From the NCBI GenBank assembly GCA_029932445.1, contig JAOZQB010000122.1:1-9065 (forward strand): a stretch of DNA of 9,065 bases, in the 5' to 3' direction. The position numbers and the translations under genes were made by a program. Each line of letters opens with the position of its first letter. Position 1 is the stretch's first letter. Below are positions 1 to 8,700 of the stretch, in pieces. Source of the DNA: Bacteroidales bacterium. Lineage in GTDB: Bacteria; Bacteroidota; Bacteroidia; Bacteroidales; JAADGE01. The notes below the pieces were generated by a model. That model worked only from the letters and a program-made list of their open reading frames with translations. It was not told the origin of the DNA and did no database searches.

Positions 1-45
1 CAAAATCATTCATCGGATGACTTTTCGGAGTGGACTCATAATTAA
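1..45 (+). CDS. Possible 3' end of an upstream gene (partial)
   Basis: Reading from base 1 gives 14 codons, mostly polar and acidic (including SSDDF and SEW), then TAA at 43-45, nine bases before the coaE start. The tight spacing and the absence of promoter signals in 1-54 suggest that coaE is the distal gene of an operon entering from the left. In many Bacteroidota a YbbR-like or YajC gene sits there, but 14 residues are too few to identify a family. Reading from base 2 is also open until 62-64, so the frame itself is not certain. Confidence 0.35.
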   Translation, partial: QNHSSDDFSEWTHN

Positions 46-54
46 TATAATACA

Positions 55-651
55 ATGTATATAATCGGACTCACCGGAGGAATAGGAAGCGGAAAAACCC
101 TTGTTTCAAAAGTTTTTGAAAACTTGGGAATTGCCGTATATAACTCTGATATTGAAGCAAAATTGTTAATGAATAATAATCCCGAGATTATCAATAAATT
201 TAAAATGATTTTCGGTTTTGAGATTTATGACGATAATAATCGATTGAACAAGAAAAAATTAGCAGACTTGATTTTCAATGATAAAAATAAACTGAAAACT
301 GTTAATTCAATTGTACATCCTGCCGTTAAAAAACATTTTACAAATTGGGTGCAAATGCAAAAATCACCATATGTAATTAAAGAAACAGCAATTTTATTTG
401 AAAGCGGTACTTATAAAGACGTTGATAAAATTATTACGGTTACGGCTTCTTTAGATTTAAGAATAAACAGACTTATCGGAAGAGACCGTTTGAGTAAAGA
501 AGCAATAATTGAACGTGTTAATAATCAGTTAAATGAAGATTATAAAATTAAAAATTCTGATTATGTGATATATAACGACAATAAACAATTAATTGTACCG
601 CTAATATTAAAAATTCACCAAAAAATATTAGAAATATTAAAAAAAAAGTAA
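55..651 (+). CDS. coaE: Dephospho-CoA kinase
   Basis: This enzyme phosphorylates the 3'-hydroxyl of the dephospho-CoA ribose with ATP, the final step of coenzyme A synthesis, in the cytoplasm. The 198-residue protein has the normal family length. It opens with the P-loop GLTGGIGSGKT (residues 5-15; K14 and T15 bind nucleotide phosphates). D32 in YNSDIEAK matches the catalytic aspartate of the family. Further family blocks are VHPAV (87-91), ETAILFESG (from 110) and an arginine-rich lid around RINRLIGRDR (136-145). The ATG is chosen because the P-loop follows it at the usual distance; no Shine-Dalgarno sequence precedes it, which is normal in Bacteroidota. Nine A residues (639-647) lie just before the stop, so the last two or three residues are sensitive to homopolymer errors. 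It is probably cotranscribed with whatever lies upstream. Confidence 0.97.
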   Translation: MYIIGLTGGIGSGKTLVSKVFENLGIAVYNSDIEAKLLMNNNPEIINKFKMIFGFEIYDDNNRLNKKKLADLIFNDKNKLKTVNSIVHPAVKKHFTNWVQMQKSPYVIKETAILFESGTYKDVDKIITVTASLDLRINRLIGRDRLSKEAIIERVNNQLNEDYKIKNSDYVIYNDNKQLIVPLILKIHQKILEILKKK

Positions 652-700
652 CATAACACATATTTTATACGTTATTTATCAACTAATGCTTAAAAAATTT

Positions 701-728
701 TTGAGAAAAGAAATTACGTTTACTTTTG
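701..728 (+). promoter_or_regulatory. Bacteroidota-type promoter for the DUF5606 gene
   Basis: TACTTTTG at 721-728 matches the Bacteroidota -7 consensus TAnnTTTG exactly. A TTG at 701-703 lies 17 bases upstream, within the 17-23 base spacing reported for Flavobacterium promoters. Transcription would start near 735, leaving a leader of only about ten bases before the ATG at 746. The rest of the gap (652-700) shows nothing beyond AT-rich sequence. The assignment rests on pattern matching only. Confidence 0.6.
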
Positions 729-745
729 CACAAATTTAAAAAACT

Positions 746-1192
746 ATGGATTTAAGTAAAATTTTATCAATTTCAGGAAGACCGGGTTTATACAAACATG
801 TTGCACAATCTAAAAACAGTGCTGTTGTTGAATCATTAGAAGACGGAAAACGTTCCAGTGCTTTTATTACCGAACAAATGAGTTCATTAAATGATATTTC
901 TGTTTTTACAACAGGTGAGGATATTAAATTAGAAGATGTTTTTAAAAAGATTTATGAAAAAGAAGAAGGTAAGAAAGCAATCAGTCATAATGCTTCTGCT
1001 GCCGAAATAAAAACTTATTTTGCCGAAGCAATTCCGGAATATGATAAAGAAAGAGTTTATGTTTCTGACATAAAAAAAATGATTAAATGGTATAATTTAT
1101 TGGTTGAAGCCGAAATAATGGAATTTATTGAAAAAGAGGATAAAACTGAAGATTCTGAAGATAAAAAAGAAGCTGAAAAAACGGAAGAATAA
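746..1192 (+). CDS. DUF5606 domain protein of unknown function
   Basis: The 148-residue protein matches my recollection of the DUF5606 family, which I know only from Bacteroidota and which has no established function. Recognisable family blocks are an N-terminal LSISGRPGLYKHV (residues 7-19), VESLEDGKR (28-36), and a late block RVYVSDIKKMIKWYNLL (from 103). The last 20 or so residues are a Glu/Lys/Asp-rich, probably disordered tail. There is no signal peptide or membrane segment, so it is likely cytoplasmic. The beta-rich start followed by a conserved helical block could suit a nucleic-acid- or protein-binding role, but that is speculation. It is bounded by its own promoter and a strong hairpin, so it may be transcribed alone. 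The start is the only ATG that keeps the conserved N-terminus whole. Confidence 0.85.
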   Translation: MDLSKILSISGRPGLYKHVAQSKNSAVVESLEDGKRSSAFITEQMSSLNDISVFTTGEDIKLEDVFKKIYEKEEGKKAISHNASAAEIKTYFAEAIPEYDKERVYVSDIKKMIKWYNLLVEAEIMEFIEKEDKTEDSEDKKEAEKTEE

Positions 1193-1213
1193 TTTTTTTT
1201 TCTGCTCTTTTGC

Positions 1214-1250
1214 AATTAAGCGATTATCTGTATCAGATAATCGCTTAATT
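1214..1250 (+). terminator. Perfect 17-bp hairpin, probable terminator
   Basis: AATTAAGCGATTATCTG (1214-1230) and CAGATAATCGCTTAATT (1234-1250) are exact reverse complements around a three-base TAT loop. The hairpin begins 21 bases after the stop of the DUF5606 gene and ends about 50 bases before the probable clpC promoter, the right place for a terminator. It is atypical because the sequence after the stem (ATTGTTAAAA) has no U-tract, while a run of nine T (1193-1201) precedes the stem. It could instead be a mRNA 3'-end stabiliser or a protein-binding palindrome. Confidence 0.6.
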
Positions 1251-1277
1251 ATTGTTAAAAACAATCCGTAAAAACCA

Positions 1278-1306
1278 TTTAAACTAAAATAGAATTTTTA
1301 AATTTG
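1278..1306 (+). promoter_or_regulatory. Probable promoter for the clpC operon
   Basis: TAAATTTG at 1299-1306 matches the Bacteroidota -7 consensus TAnnTTTG. The -33 region is weak: the best candidate is TTTA at 1278-1281, with no TTG at the right spacing. Transcription would begin near 1313, about 20 bases before the clpC ATG. No CIRCE element or other recognised heat-shock operator is visible, so regulation of clpC cannot be read from this region. Confidence 0.5.
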
Positions 1307-1333
1307 CAGGTTCTAAAACAATGACATAAAATT

Positions 1334-3880
1334 ATGAATAAATATTCCAAACAATTAAAAAAAGTCTTGTCTTTCAGCCGGGAAGAAGCTGTCAGGCTGG
1401 GAAATGATTATATCAGCAACGAACATCTGTTTTTAGGTGTTTTAAGAGAAGGGTCTGCAAATATTTTGCAAATATTAGTGAATCATAATATCGATTTGAA
1501 TTTAATAAAAAAATCAATCGAAAACAGAATTAAAGACAGCGACGGTTCACTTGATCCTAAAACAGAAGAACTTCCCTTGCTTAAATCTTCGGCAAGAACA
1601 TTAAAACTCATCTTTTTTGAAACAAAAGATTTTAATGAAAAATTAGCAACACCCGATCATTTGGTGCTTGCCATTCTTAAAGAAGAAGAAAGCCAAAGCG
1701 GTATAATTTATCAGATTTTAAAAGATAATGAATTAAATTATGATAAAGTAAAAGATATTTTGATAAATACGTTCATTAATGAAGCTGACGGACCTGATAA
1801 TCTTGATGAAGATGATGAAGATTTTGAAGATGATTATGAAGATGATTCTTTTCACAAAAAAAAGGGGAAACGAGCCCAAAAGTCAGACAGTGATACACCT
1901 GTTTTGGATAATTTTGGTGTCGATTTAACAAAAGCGGCTGCAGAAAACAAATTGGACCCGATTGTAGGACGTGAAACAGAAATCGAACGATTGGTTCAAA
2001 TTTTAAGTCGAAGAAAAAAGAATAATCCGGTATTAATCGGTGAACCCGGTGTCGGTAAATCTGCCATTGTAGAAGGTTTAGCTATCCGTATTACCGAAAA
2101 TAATGTTTCCAGAGTTCTTTTTAACAAACGAATTGTAACTTTGGATATGGCTTCTGTTGTGGCCGGAACAAAATACAGAGGTCAATTTGAAGAACGTATG
2201 AAATCGATTTTAAACGAACTTCAAGATAATTCGGATGTGATTCTTTTTATTGATGAAATTCATACCATCATAGGTGCCGGAGGAGCAAGCGGGTCACTTG
2301 ATGCTTCAAATATGTTAAAACCGGCTCTTGCAAGAGGCGAAATTCAAACCATTGGTGCAACAACCCTTAATGAATATCGTCAATACATTGAAAAAGACGG
2401 TGCTTTGGAAAGACGTTTCCAAAAAATCATGGTTGACCCCACAACAACAGAAGAAACGCGGGAAATTCTTGAAAATATTAAAGATCGATATGAAGATCAT
2501 CATAATGTAAGTTACACGGATGATGCATTAGATTCATGTGTTAAATTGACTGAACGGTATATCAGCGATCGGCATCTTCCTGATAAAGCCATTGATGCTT
2601 TGGATGAAACCGGTTCACGCGTTCATATCATGAATCTGAAAGTTCCTGAAGATATTGCAAAAATTGAAGAAGAAATTAAAACTTTAGTAATTAAAAAACA
2701 AGAAGCGATTGATAATCAGGAATTTGAAGCTGCCGCTAATCTTAGAGACAAAGAACGACAACTTGAAACCGATCTTGAAAAAGCCAAAGAAAGATGGACA
2801 AATAATCTTTCGCAACATCGAGAAATTGTTCATCAATCAGATGTTGAAAAGGTGGTTGCCATGATGACAGGAATTCCGGCTACCAGAATAGCTAAAGCAG
2901 AAAGTGTGCGTCTGCTTGAGATGAAAGCTCAACTAAAAGAAAAAGTTGTAGGACAAGATAATGCTGTCACAAAGATTGTTAAAGCCATTCAACGAAACCG
3001 AGCGGGATTAAAAGATCCTAACAAACCAATCGGAACTTTTATTTTTCTTGGTCCTACTGGTGTCGGAAAAACACATCTTGCAAAAAAATTGACCGAATAT
3101 CTTTTTGATACCGAAGAAGCACTTATCAGAATTGATATGAGTGAATATATGGAAAAATTCTCCGTTTCAAGATTAATCGGTTCACCGCCCGGATATGTCG
3201 GACATGAAGAAGGCGGTCAATTGACTGAAAAAGTACGACGTAAACCCTATTCGGTCATTTTATTTGATGAAATTGAAAAAGCACATCCGGATATATTCCA
3301 TCTGTTATTGCAAGTTTTTGATGACGGACAATTAACGGACAGTCTCGGAAGACGTGTTGATTTTAAAAATACGGTAATTATTATGACATCCAATGTCGGT
3401 GCCAGAAATTTGGCCGATTTCGGAAAAGGTATCGGCTTCGGAGAAACAAGTGAAGACGATGATCACAGTAAATCAGTTATTACCAAAGCATTAAAACGTA
3501 CATTTGCGCCTGAATTCCTAAACAGAATTGATGATGTAATTATATTTAATCCGCTGAAAAAAGAGCATATTTTCAAAATAATTGATATTGAACTTTCCGG
3601 TTTATACCAACGTGTTGAAGATTTAGGATATAAACTTAATATTACAAACGAAGCAAAAGAGTTTATTGCCGAAAAAGGTTTGGATGTAAAATATGGTGCA
3701 AGACCGTTAAAAAGAGCCATTCAAAAATATGTTGAAAACGAAATGGCAGAAGTCATTATTGAAGCATCAATTACCGAAGGTGATCAAATTAAAGTAGGAA
3801 TTCAAAAAGATAAAGAAAATAAAAACGAGAAATCAATTAAAATTGAAATCGTAAATACTAAAAAGAAAACGAAGAAATGA
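1334..3880 (+). CDS. clpC: ClpC-type AAA+ protease unfoldase
   Basis: ClpC is a hexameric, cytoplasmic ATPase that unfolds proteins and threads them into the ClpP peptidase. The 848-residue protein has the full layout: a double Clp N-domain (about 1-145), an acidic linker (155-171) followed by a basic stretch (175-183), and AAA module 1 with Walker A GEPGVGKS (236-243) and Walker B D307/E308. A short UVR-type middle domain (about 441-490, with NQEFEAAANLRD) follows. AAA module 2 has Walker A GPTGVGKT (573-580), Walker B D645/E646 and sensor-2 GARPLKRAI. The short middle domain separates it from ClpB. IGF at 700-702 sits where ClpC/ClpX carry the ClpP-docking tripeptide, so it should work with ClpP, which is not in this window. 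The C-terminus is lysine-rich. The ATG directly precedes the conserved Clp_N start. Its stop overlaps the pepT start. Confidence 0.97.
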   Translation: MNKYSKQLKKVLSFSREEAVRLGNDYISNEHLFLGVLREGSANILQILVNHNIDLNLIKKSIENRIKDSDGSLDPKTEELPLLKSSARTLKLIFFETKDFNEKLATPDHLVLAILKEEESQSGIIYQILKDNELNYDKVKDILINTFINEADGPDNLDEDDEDFEDDYEDDSFHKKKGKRAQKSDSDTPVLDNFGVDLTKAAAENKLDPIVGRETEIERLVQILSRRKKNNPVLIGEPGVGKSAIVEGLAIRITENNVSRVLFNKRIVTLDMASVVAGTKYRGQFEERMKSILNELQDNSDVILFIDEIHTIIGAGGASGSLDASNMLKPALARGEIQTIGATTLNEYRQYIEKDGALERRFQKIMVDPTTTEETREILENIKDRYEDHHNVSYTDDALDSCVKLTERYISDRHLPDKAIDALDETGSRVHIMNLKVPEDIAKIEEEIKTLVIKKQEAIDNQEFEAAANLRDKERQLETDLEKAKERWTNNLSQHREIVHQSDVEKVVAMMTGIPATRIAKAESVRLLEMKAQLKEKVVGQDNAVTKIVKAIQRNRAGLKDPNKPIGTFIFLGPTGVGKTHLAKKLTEYLFDTEEALIRIDMSEYMEKFSVSRLIGSPPGYVGHEEGGQLTEKVRRKPYSVILFDEIEKAHPDIFHLLLQVFDDGQLTDSLGRRVDFKNTVIIMTSNVGARNLADFGKGIGFGETSEDDDHSKSVITKALKRTFAPEFLNRIDDVIIFNPLKKEHIFKIIDIELSGLYQRVEDLGYKLNITNEAKEFIAEKGLDVKYGARPLKRAIQKYVENEMAEVIIEASITEGDQIKVGIQKDKENKNEKSIKIEIVNTKKKTKK

Positions 3881-5103
3881 AAAGTGTAAAATATAAATTC
3901 TTAAAATACATTGGTTTCGATACAAAATCAGATCCTGATTCAGATACCAATCCGAGTACGGTTAAACAATTTGAATTAGCAAAAGAATTGGAAAATGAAT
4001 TGGAAAACTTAGGATTGAAAAATATTAAGTTGTCTGATAAATGCTATTTATATGCCACTTTACCGGCAAATTCAGATAAAAATCTGCCTGTAATAGGTTT
4101 TATTTCCCATATGGATACCGCCCCGGATACAAGCGGAGAAAATGTGAAACCGCAAATTATCGAAAATTATGACGGAAATACCATTCTTTTAAATAAAAAA
4201 GAAAATATTCTTCTTTCACCGGAAGATTTTCCCGAGTTGAAAAAATATATCGGTCAAACGTTAATAACAACTGACGGAACAACTTTGCTCGGTGCTGATG
4301 ATAAAGCAGGTGTAGCAACAATAATGACAGCTGTTGAATATTTAGTAAATCACCCTGAAATAAAACACGGAACAATAAAGATTGCATTTACTCCTGATGA
4401 AGAAATCGGCAGAGGAGCAGATTATTTTGATGTTGATTTTTTTGGTGCTGACTTTGCTTATACGGTTGACGGCGGTGAAATCGGAGAGCTTGAATACGAA
4501 AATTTTAATGCGGCTAGTCTGAATGTTACGGTAAAAGGACGAAATGTGCATCCGGGAACTGCAAAAAATCAGATGATTAATTCAATCAATATTGCACATG
4601 AGTTTCATGCCATGTTACCAAACATAAAGCGACCGGAACATACAAACGGTTACGAAGGATTTTATCATTTAATGAATATTTCCGGAACCGTTGACGAAAC
4701 GAAAATGTCATATATCATCAGGGATCATAACAGAGAAAAATTTGAAGACATGAAAAAACATGTTCTTGCTGTTACCGACTTATTAAACAAATCCCATCAT
4801 AAAGAAGTTATAACTGTTGAAATGAAAGACAGTTATTATAATATGCGTGAAAAAATTGAACCTGTTATGCACATTGTCGAAACGGCAAAACAAGCAATGA
4901 TTAATGCAGATATTAAACCCAAAATTAAACCCATCAGAGGCGGAACGGACGGTTCACGATTATCTTATATGGGTCTGCCCTGCCCTAATATTTTTACGGG
5001 AGGGCATAACTTTCACGGTATTTATGAATATATTTCTTTAAATTCTATGATTAAAGCGGTTGAAGTTATTGTTAATATTACTAAAATAGTTCATGATAAA
5101 TAA
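3877..5103 (+). CDS. pepT: Peptidase T, tripeptide aminopeptidase (M20B)
   Basis: PepT is a cytoplasmic dizinc exopeptidase that releases the N-terminal residue of tripeptides. The 408 residues equal the length of the E. coli enzyme. All expected active-site residues are visible: H78 and D80 in SHMDTAPD, bridging D141 in GADDKAG, the E175/E176 pair in TPDEEIG (general base plus ligand), D198 in TVDGGE, and H380 in GGHNFHG. Substrate-site residues appear in IRGGTDGSRLS (R354, R361) and H225 in VHPGTAKN. The gene begins inside the clpC stop codon (ATGA), which points to translational coupling. That fits a pathway in which ClpCP makes short peptides and PepT degrades the smallest. There is no signal peptide. 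Confidence 0.96.
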   Translation: MKSVKYKFLKYIGFDTKSDPDSDTNPSTVKQFELAKELENELENLGLKNIKLSDKCYLYATLPANSDKNLPVIGFISHMDTAPDTSGENVKPQIIENYDGNTILLNKKENILLSPEDFPELKKYIGQTLITTDGTTLLGADDKAGVATIMTAVEYLVNHPEIKHGTIKIAFTPDEEIGRGADYFDVDFFGADFAYTVDGGEIGELEYENFNAASLNVTVKGRNVHPGTAKNQMINSINIAHEFHAMLPNIKRPEHTNGYEGFYHLMNISGTVDETKMSYIIRDHNREKFEDMKKHVLAVTDLLNKSHHKEVITVEMKDSYYNMREKIEPVMHIVETAKQAMINADIKPKIKPIRGGTDGSRLSYMGLPCPNIFTGGHNFHGIYEYISLNSMIKAVEVIVNITKIVHDK

Positions 5104-5109
5104 GCAAAA

Positions 5110-5736
5110 GTGAATCGGGAAACATATAAAATAATCGGGATTTTGAGCTGTTCAATTACATTGTTCATTTCCGTATTATATATTATTAACTCATTTAATT
5201 CGCTTGAGTTTTCTCAATCACTGTTTTTTTTGGCTTTTTTAAAAATCCTTAATATCTCAGCTTATTTCTTTATACTTTTTTCAGCATCTCAACTAATTAA
5301 AGAATTTAGTCCCGTTAATATTGACAAACTCACTTATGCTTATCTCGGAATCGAAGTATTATTTTTACTTTCTTCATATTTAATGAAGAGTTTGGTTCCC
5401 GTTTCCTATTTTTCTGCAATATTTGCGATATTATACATTGCTTTATATATTATTTTGGCAACTATTGCAATTAATATATTAAAAGTAAAAAAATCCGAAA
5501 TAAATATCAACAGTTTTAAAGTATTTATTTTAAGCTATTTAATCATCCTTTTTTTATTAAATACGACCGCTTGGTTTCTTGCGAAAAACTCTTTCACTTT
5601 TAATATTGAGGTCTCTGAAATTAATAATATTCTTTCTAAAATAAATTATATCAATATCATACCGATATTTTTTGCATTATTTTTTTTCATAAAGCAAATA
5701 CAATCAAAAGAACATATCAATAATTTAAATTCATAA
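5110..5736 (+). CDS. Unrecognised polytopic membrane protein
   Basis: I do not recognise the family. The 208-residue protein is strongly hydrophobic, with about six likely membrane helices near residues 8-28, 38-60, 76-95, 98-124, 136-157 and 179-195, and short polar loops. There are no cysteine pairs, histidine clusters or other obvious catalytic motifs, so a transporter, sensor or structural role cannot be told apart. Composition is rich in Ile, Leu, Phe, Ser and Asn, partly reflecting AT-rich codons. The start is GTG at 5110, six bases after the pepT stop; no ATG lies before the first helix, and GTG keeps that helix whole. It sits between pepT and secA with small gaps, so it is probably cotranscribed with both. 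The gene is real by ORF length and coherent topology; the function is unknown. Confidence 0.8.
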   Translation: MNRETYKIIGILSCSITLFISVLYIINSFNSLEFSQSLFFLAFLKILNISAYFFILFSASQLIKEFSPVNIDKLTYAYLGIEVLFLLSSYLMKSLVPVSYFSAIFAILYIALYIILATIAINILKVKKSEININSFKVFILSYLIILFLLNTTAWFLAKNSFTFNIEVSEINNILSKINYINIIPIFFALFFFIKQIQSKEHINNLNS

Positions 5737-5763
5737 TTTATAACATATAATATATAGTTAATC

Positions 5764-8700
5764 ATGGCAATAGTCGACAAAGTTCTCGGAAAATTACTCG
5801 GTAATAAATCCGTAAAAGATATAAAAAAAATTCAACCCTTAATTTCAGTTATTAATGATGAAGTTGATAAACTTTTAAATATTTCAAATGATCAATTACG
5901 GGATAAAACAAATGAATTACGTAAAGAAATTCAAGATTATTTTAAAGAAGAACAATCTGAAATTGACAGCTTAAAAAATGATATTGAAAATGATAAATTT
6001 GATTTAACGGAACGAGAAGAGGTTTATAAAAAAATTGATAAACTGGAAGATGATATTGATAATAAAATTGAAACTAAATTAGATCAAATTTTACCGCCGG
6101 CATTTGCAATTATGAAGGAAACAGCTCGACGGTACAAAGAAAATGCAAAAATTGAAGTTACCGCAAACGACTTTGATCGCGAATTAGCCGTTAACAGAGA
6201 CGATATTGTTATTAAGGGGAACAAAGCAATCTATCATAATCAATGGCGTGCCGGCGGGCCGACAATTACCTGGGATATGGTACATTACGATGTCCAATTA
6301 ATCGGAGGGATTATTTTACATCAAGGAAAAATTGCTGAAATGGCGACGGGAGAAGGTAAAACCTTGGTGGCAACATTACCTGTTTTCTTAAATGCCCTTA
6401 CAGGAAGAGGTGTTCATATGGTTACGGTAAATGATTATTTGGCAAAAAGAGATGCCGAATGGATGGGAACTTTATATGAATTTCACGGTTTACGCGTTGA
6501 TTGTATTGACAAACATGATCCGAATTCAGAGTCCAGAAGAAATGCATACCGTGCCGATATCACTTTCGGAACAAATAATGAATTCGGTTTTGATTATTTA
6601 AGAGATAATATGGCTTTAAGTCCCGAAGATCTCGTTCAAAGAAGACATAATTATGCCATTGTCGATGAAGTTGACTCCGTTTTAATTGATGATGCCAGAA
6701 CTCCTTTAATTATTTCCGGTGCGGTACAAAACAGAGGTCAATCACAAGACGAAGAGTTGTTTAAAGAACTTAGACCTAAAGTTGTACAACTCTACAGTAA
6801 TCAAAAAAAACTTGTTACAAAACTTCTGTCGGATGCCAAAAAAATGATAAAATCCGATGATAAAAAAGAACAGGAACAAGGTGCAATCTATCTTTTAAGA
6901 GCTCATAAAGGACTTCCGAAAAATTCGGCAATTATTAAATTCCTCAGTGAAGAAGGAATGAGAACTTTAATGCATAAAACCGAAAATATTTATCTTGCCG
7001 AGAATGCCAAACGAATGCCTGAAATAACAGATGATTTGTTTTTTATTATTGATGAAAAAAATAATTCAATTGAATTAACGGATAAAGGAATTGAGTTAAT
7101 TTCAACCGAAGTTGAAGAAAAAGATTTTTACGTATTACCGGATATCGGTTCTGAAATTGCCGATTTGGAACAATCTGATATATCGGAAAAAGAAAAATTA
7201 AAAGCAAAAGATGCATTATTAGCGGATTATTCGACAAAAACTGTTCGTGTTCACGCTATGAATCAACTTTTGAAAGCGTATGCCATGTTTGAAAAAGACG
7301 ATGAGTATGTTGTTATTGACAACCAAGTTAAAATCGTTGATGAGCAAACCGGTCGTATTATGGAAGGTCGTCGTTATTCAGACGGACTCCATCAAGCCAT
7401 TGAATCAAAAGAAAACGTAAAGGTTGAAGCATCTACACAAACATATGCAACCGTTACATTGCAGAATTATTTCAGAATGTATCACAAATTAGCGGGTATG
7501 ACTGGTACGGCTGAAACCGAAGCAAAAGAGTTCTGGGATATTTATGAATTGGATGTTACCGTAATTCCTACAAATCTTCCGATTGTCAGAGATGACCGTC
7601 ACGACAAAGTATTTAAAACAAAACGCGAAAAATACAATTCCGTTATCTACGAAATTAATGATTTGGTCAAAGCAGGTCGACCTGTATTAGTAGGTACAAC
7701 GTCCGTAGAAATTTCCGAATTATTAAGTAAGATGCTTAAAATCAGAAAAATTGAGCATAATGTCTTAAATGCAAAACTCCATAAAAGAGAAGCTGATATC
7801 GTTGCTCAAGCCGGTAAAAAAGGTGTTGTAACCATCGCAACAAATATGGCCGGTCGGGGTACCGACATTAAATTAGATCAGGAAGTAAAAGAAGCCGGCG
7901 GTTTGGCTATTGTAGGAACGGAACGTCACGATTCTCGACGAGTTGACCGACAACTGCGAGGACGTGCAGGACGACAAGGAGATCCGGGTTCTTCGCAATT
8001 TTTCGTATCTCTCGAAGATGATTTGATGCGTATGTTCGGTTCCGACAGAATTTCTAAACTAATGGACCGCATGGGGCTTCAAGACGGTGAAGTTATTCAA
8101 CATCCGATGATTTCCAAATCCATAGAACGTGCTCAAAAGAAAGTTGAAGAAAACAATTTCGGAATTCGTAAACGATTAATTGAATACGATGATGTGATGA
8201 ATTCGCAACGTGAAGTAGTTTATAAATTAAGACGACATGCATTATACGGTGAACGCCTCGGTGCCGATTTGGCTAATATGATTTATGATACTTGCACCAG
8301 TGTTATTAATAATAATTACGGGTTTGATTTTGAGGACTTTAAAATGGATTTATTCCGAACATTAGCGGTTGAAAGTCCGATTGATGAAGAAGATTTCAGA
8401 GAATTAAAACCGGATAACATAACAGATACGATTTTTAAACTGGTCATTGAAGATTATAAAAGACGTAAAGAAAATATTATTGAACAAGCATTTCCGGTTA
8501 TTAAAAATGTTTACGAAACTATGTCGGGGCAATACAAAAATATTGATGTTCCCTTAACCGACGGTATTAATGTTTATCACATTATCGTAAATCTTGAAAA
8601 AGCTTATAATACAAAAGGAAAAGAGGTTGCTGTTGAATTTGAAAAACAAATTGTTCTGTCAACCATCGACACTTCTTGGAAAGAGCATCTGCGTGAAATG

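Noticed and set aside
691..707. Imperfect palindrome in TAAAAAATTTTTGA after coaE, as a possible terminator.
   Set aside because: It is A/T only with almost no loop and lies within the AT-rich promoter region, so it would not form a stable RNA stem.
1321..1329. Two-codon ATG-ACA-TAA reading frame just before the clpC start, possibly a regulatory mini-ORF.
   Set aside because: It is too short to judge, such triplets arise often in AT-rich leaders, and there is no ribosome-site evidence for its use.
1251..1333. Search for a heat-shock operator (CIRCE or similar) upstream of clpC.
   Set aside because: No TTAGCACTC-N9-GAGTGCTAA or related inverted repeat is present; the only strong palindrome is the hairpin further upstream.
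2315..2503. Opposite-strand open frame inside clpC, with similar ones at 3463-3720, 4157-4387, 4342-4551 and 7046-7237.
   Set aside because: They lie wholly inside well-supported genes, show no family features, and are what AT-rich antisense frames produce by chance.
5737..5763. Possible separate promoter for secA in the 27-base gap.
   Set aside because: No TAnnTTTG box is present in the gap; the sequence is simple A/T, so cotranscription from upstream is the simpler reading.
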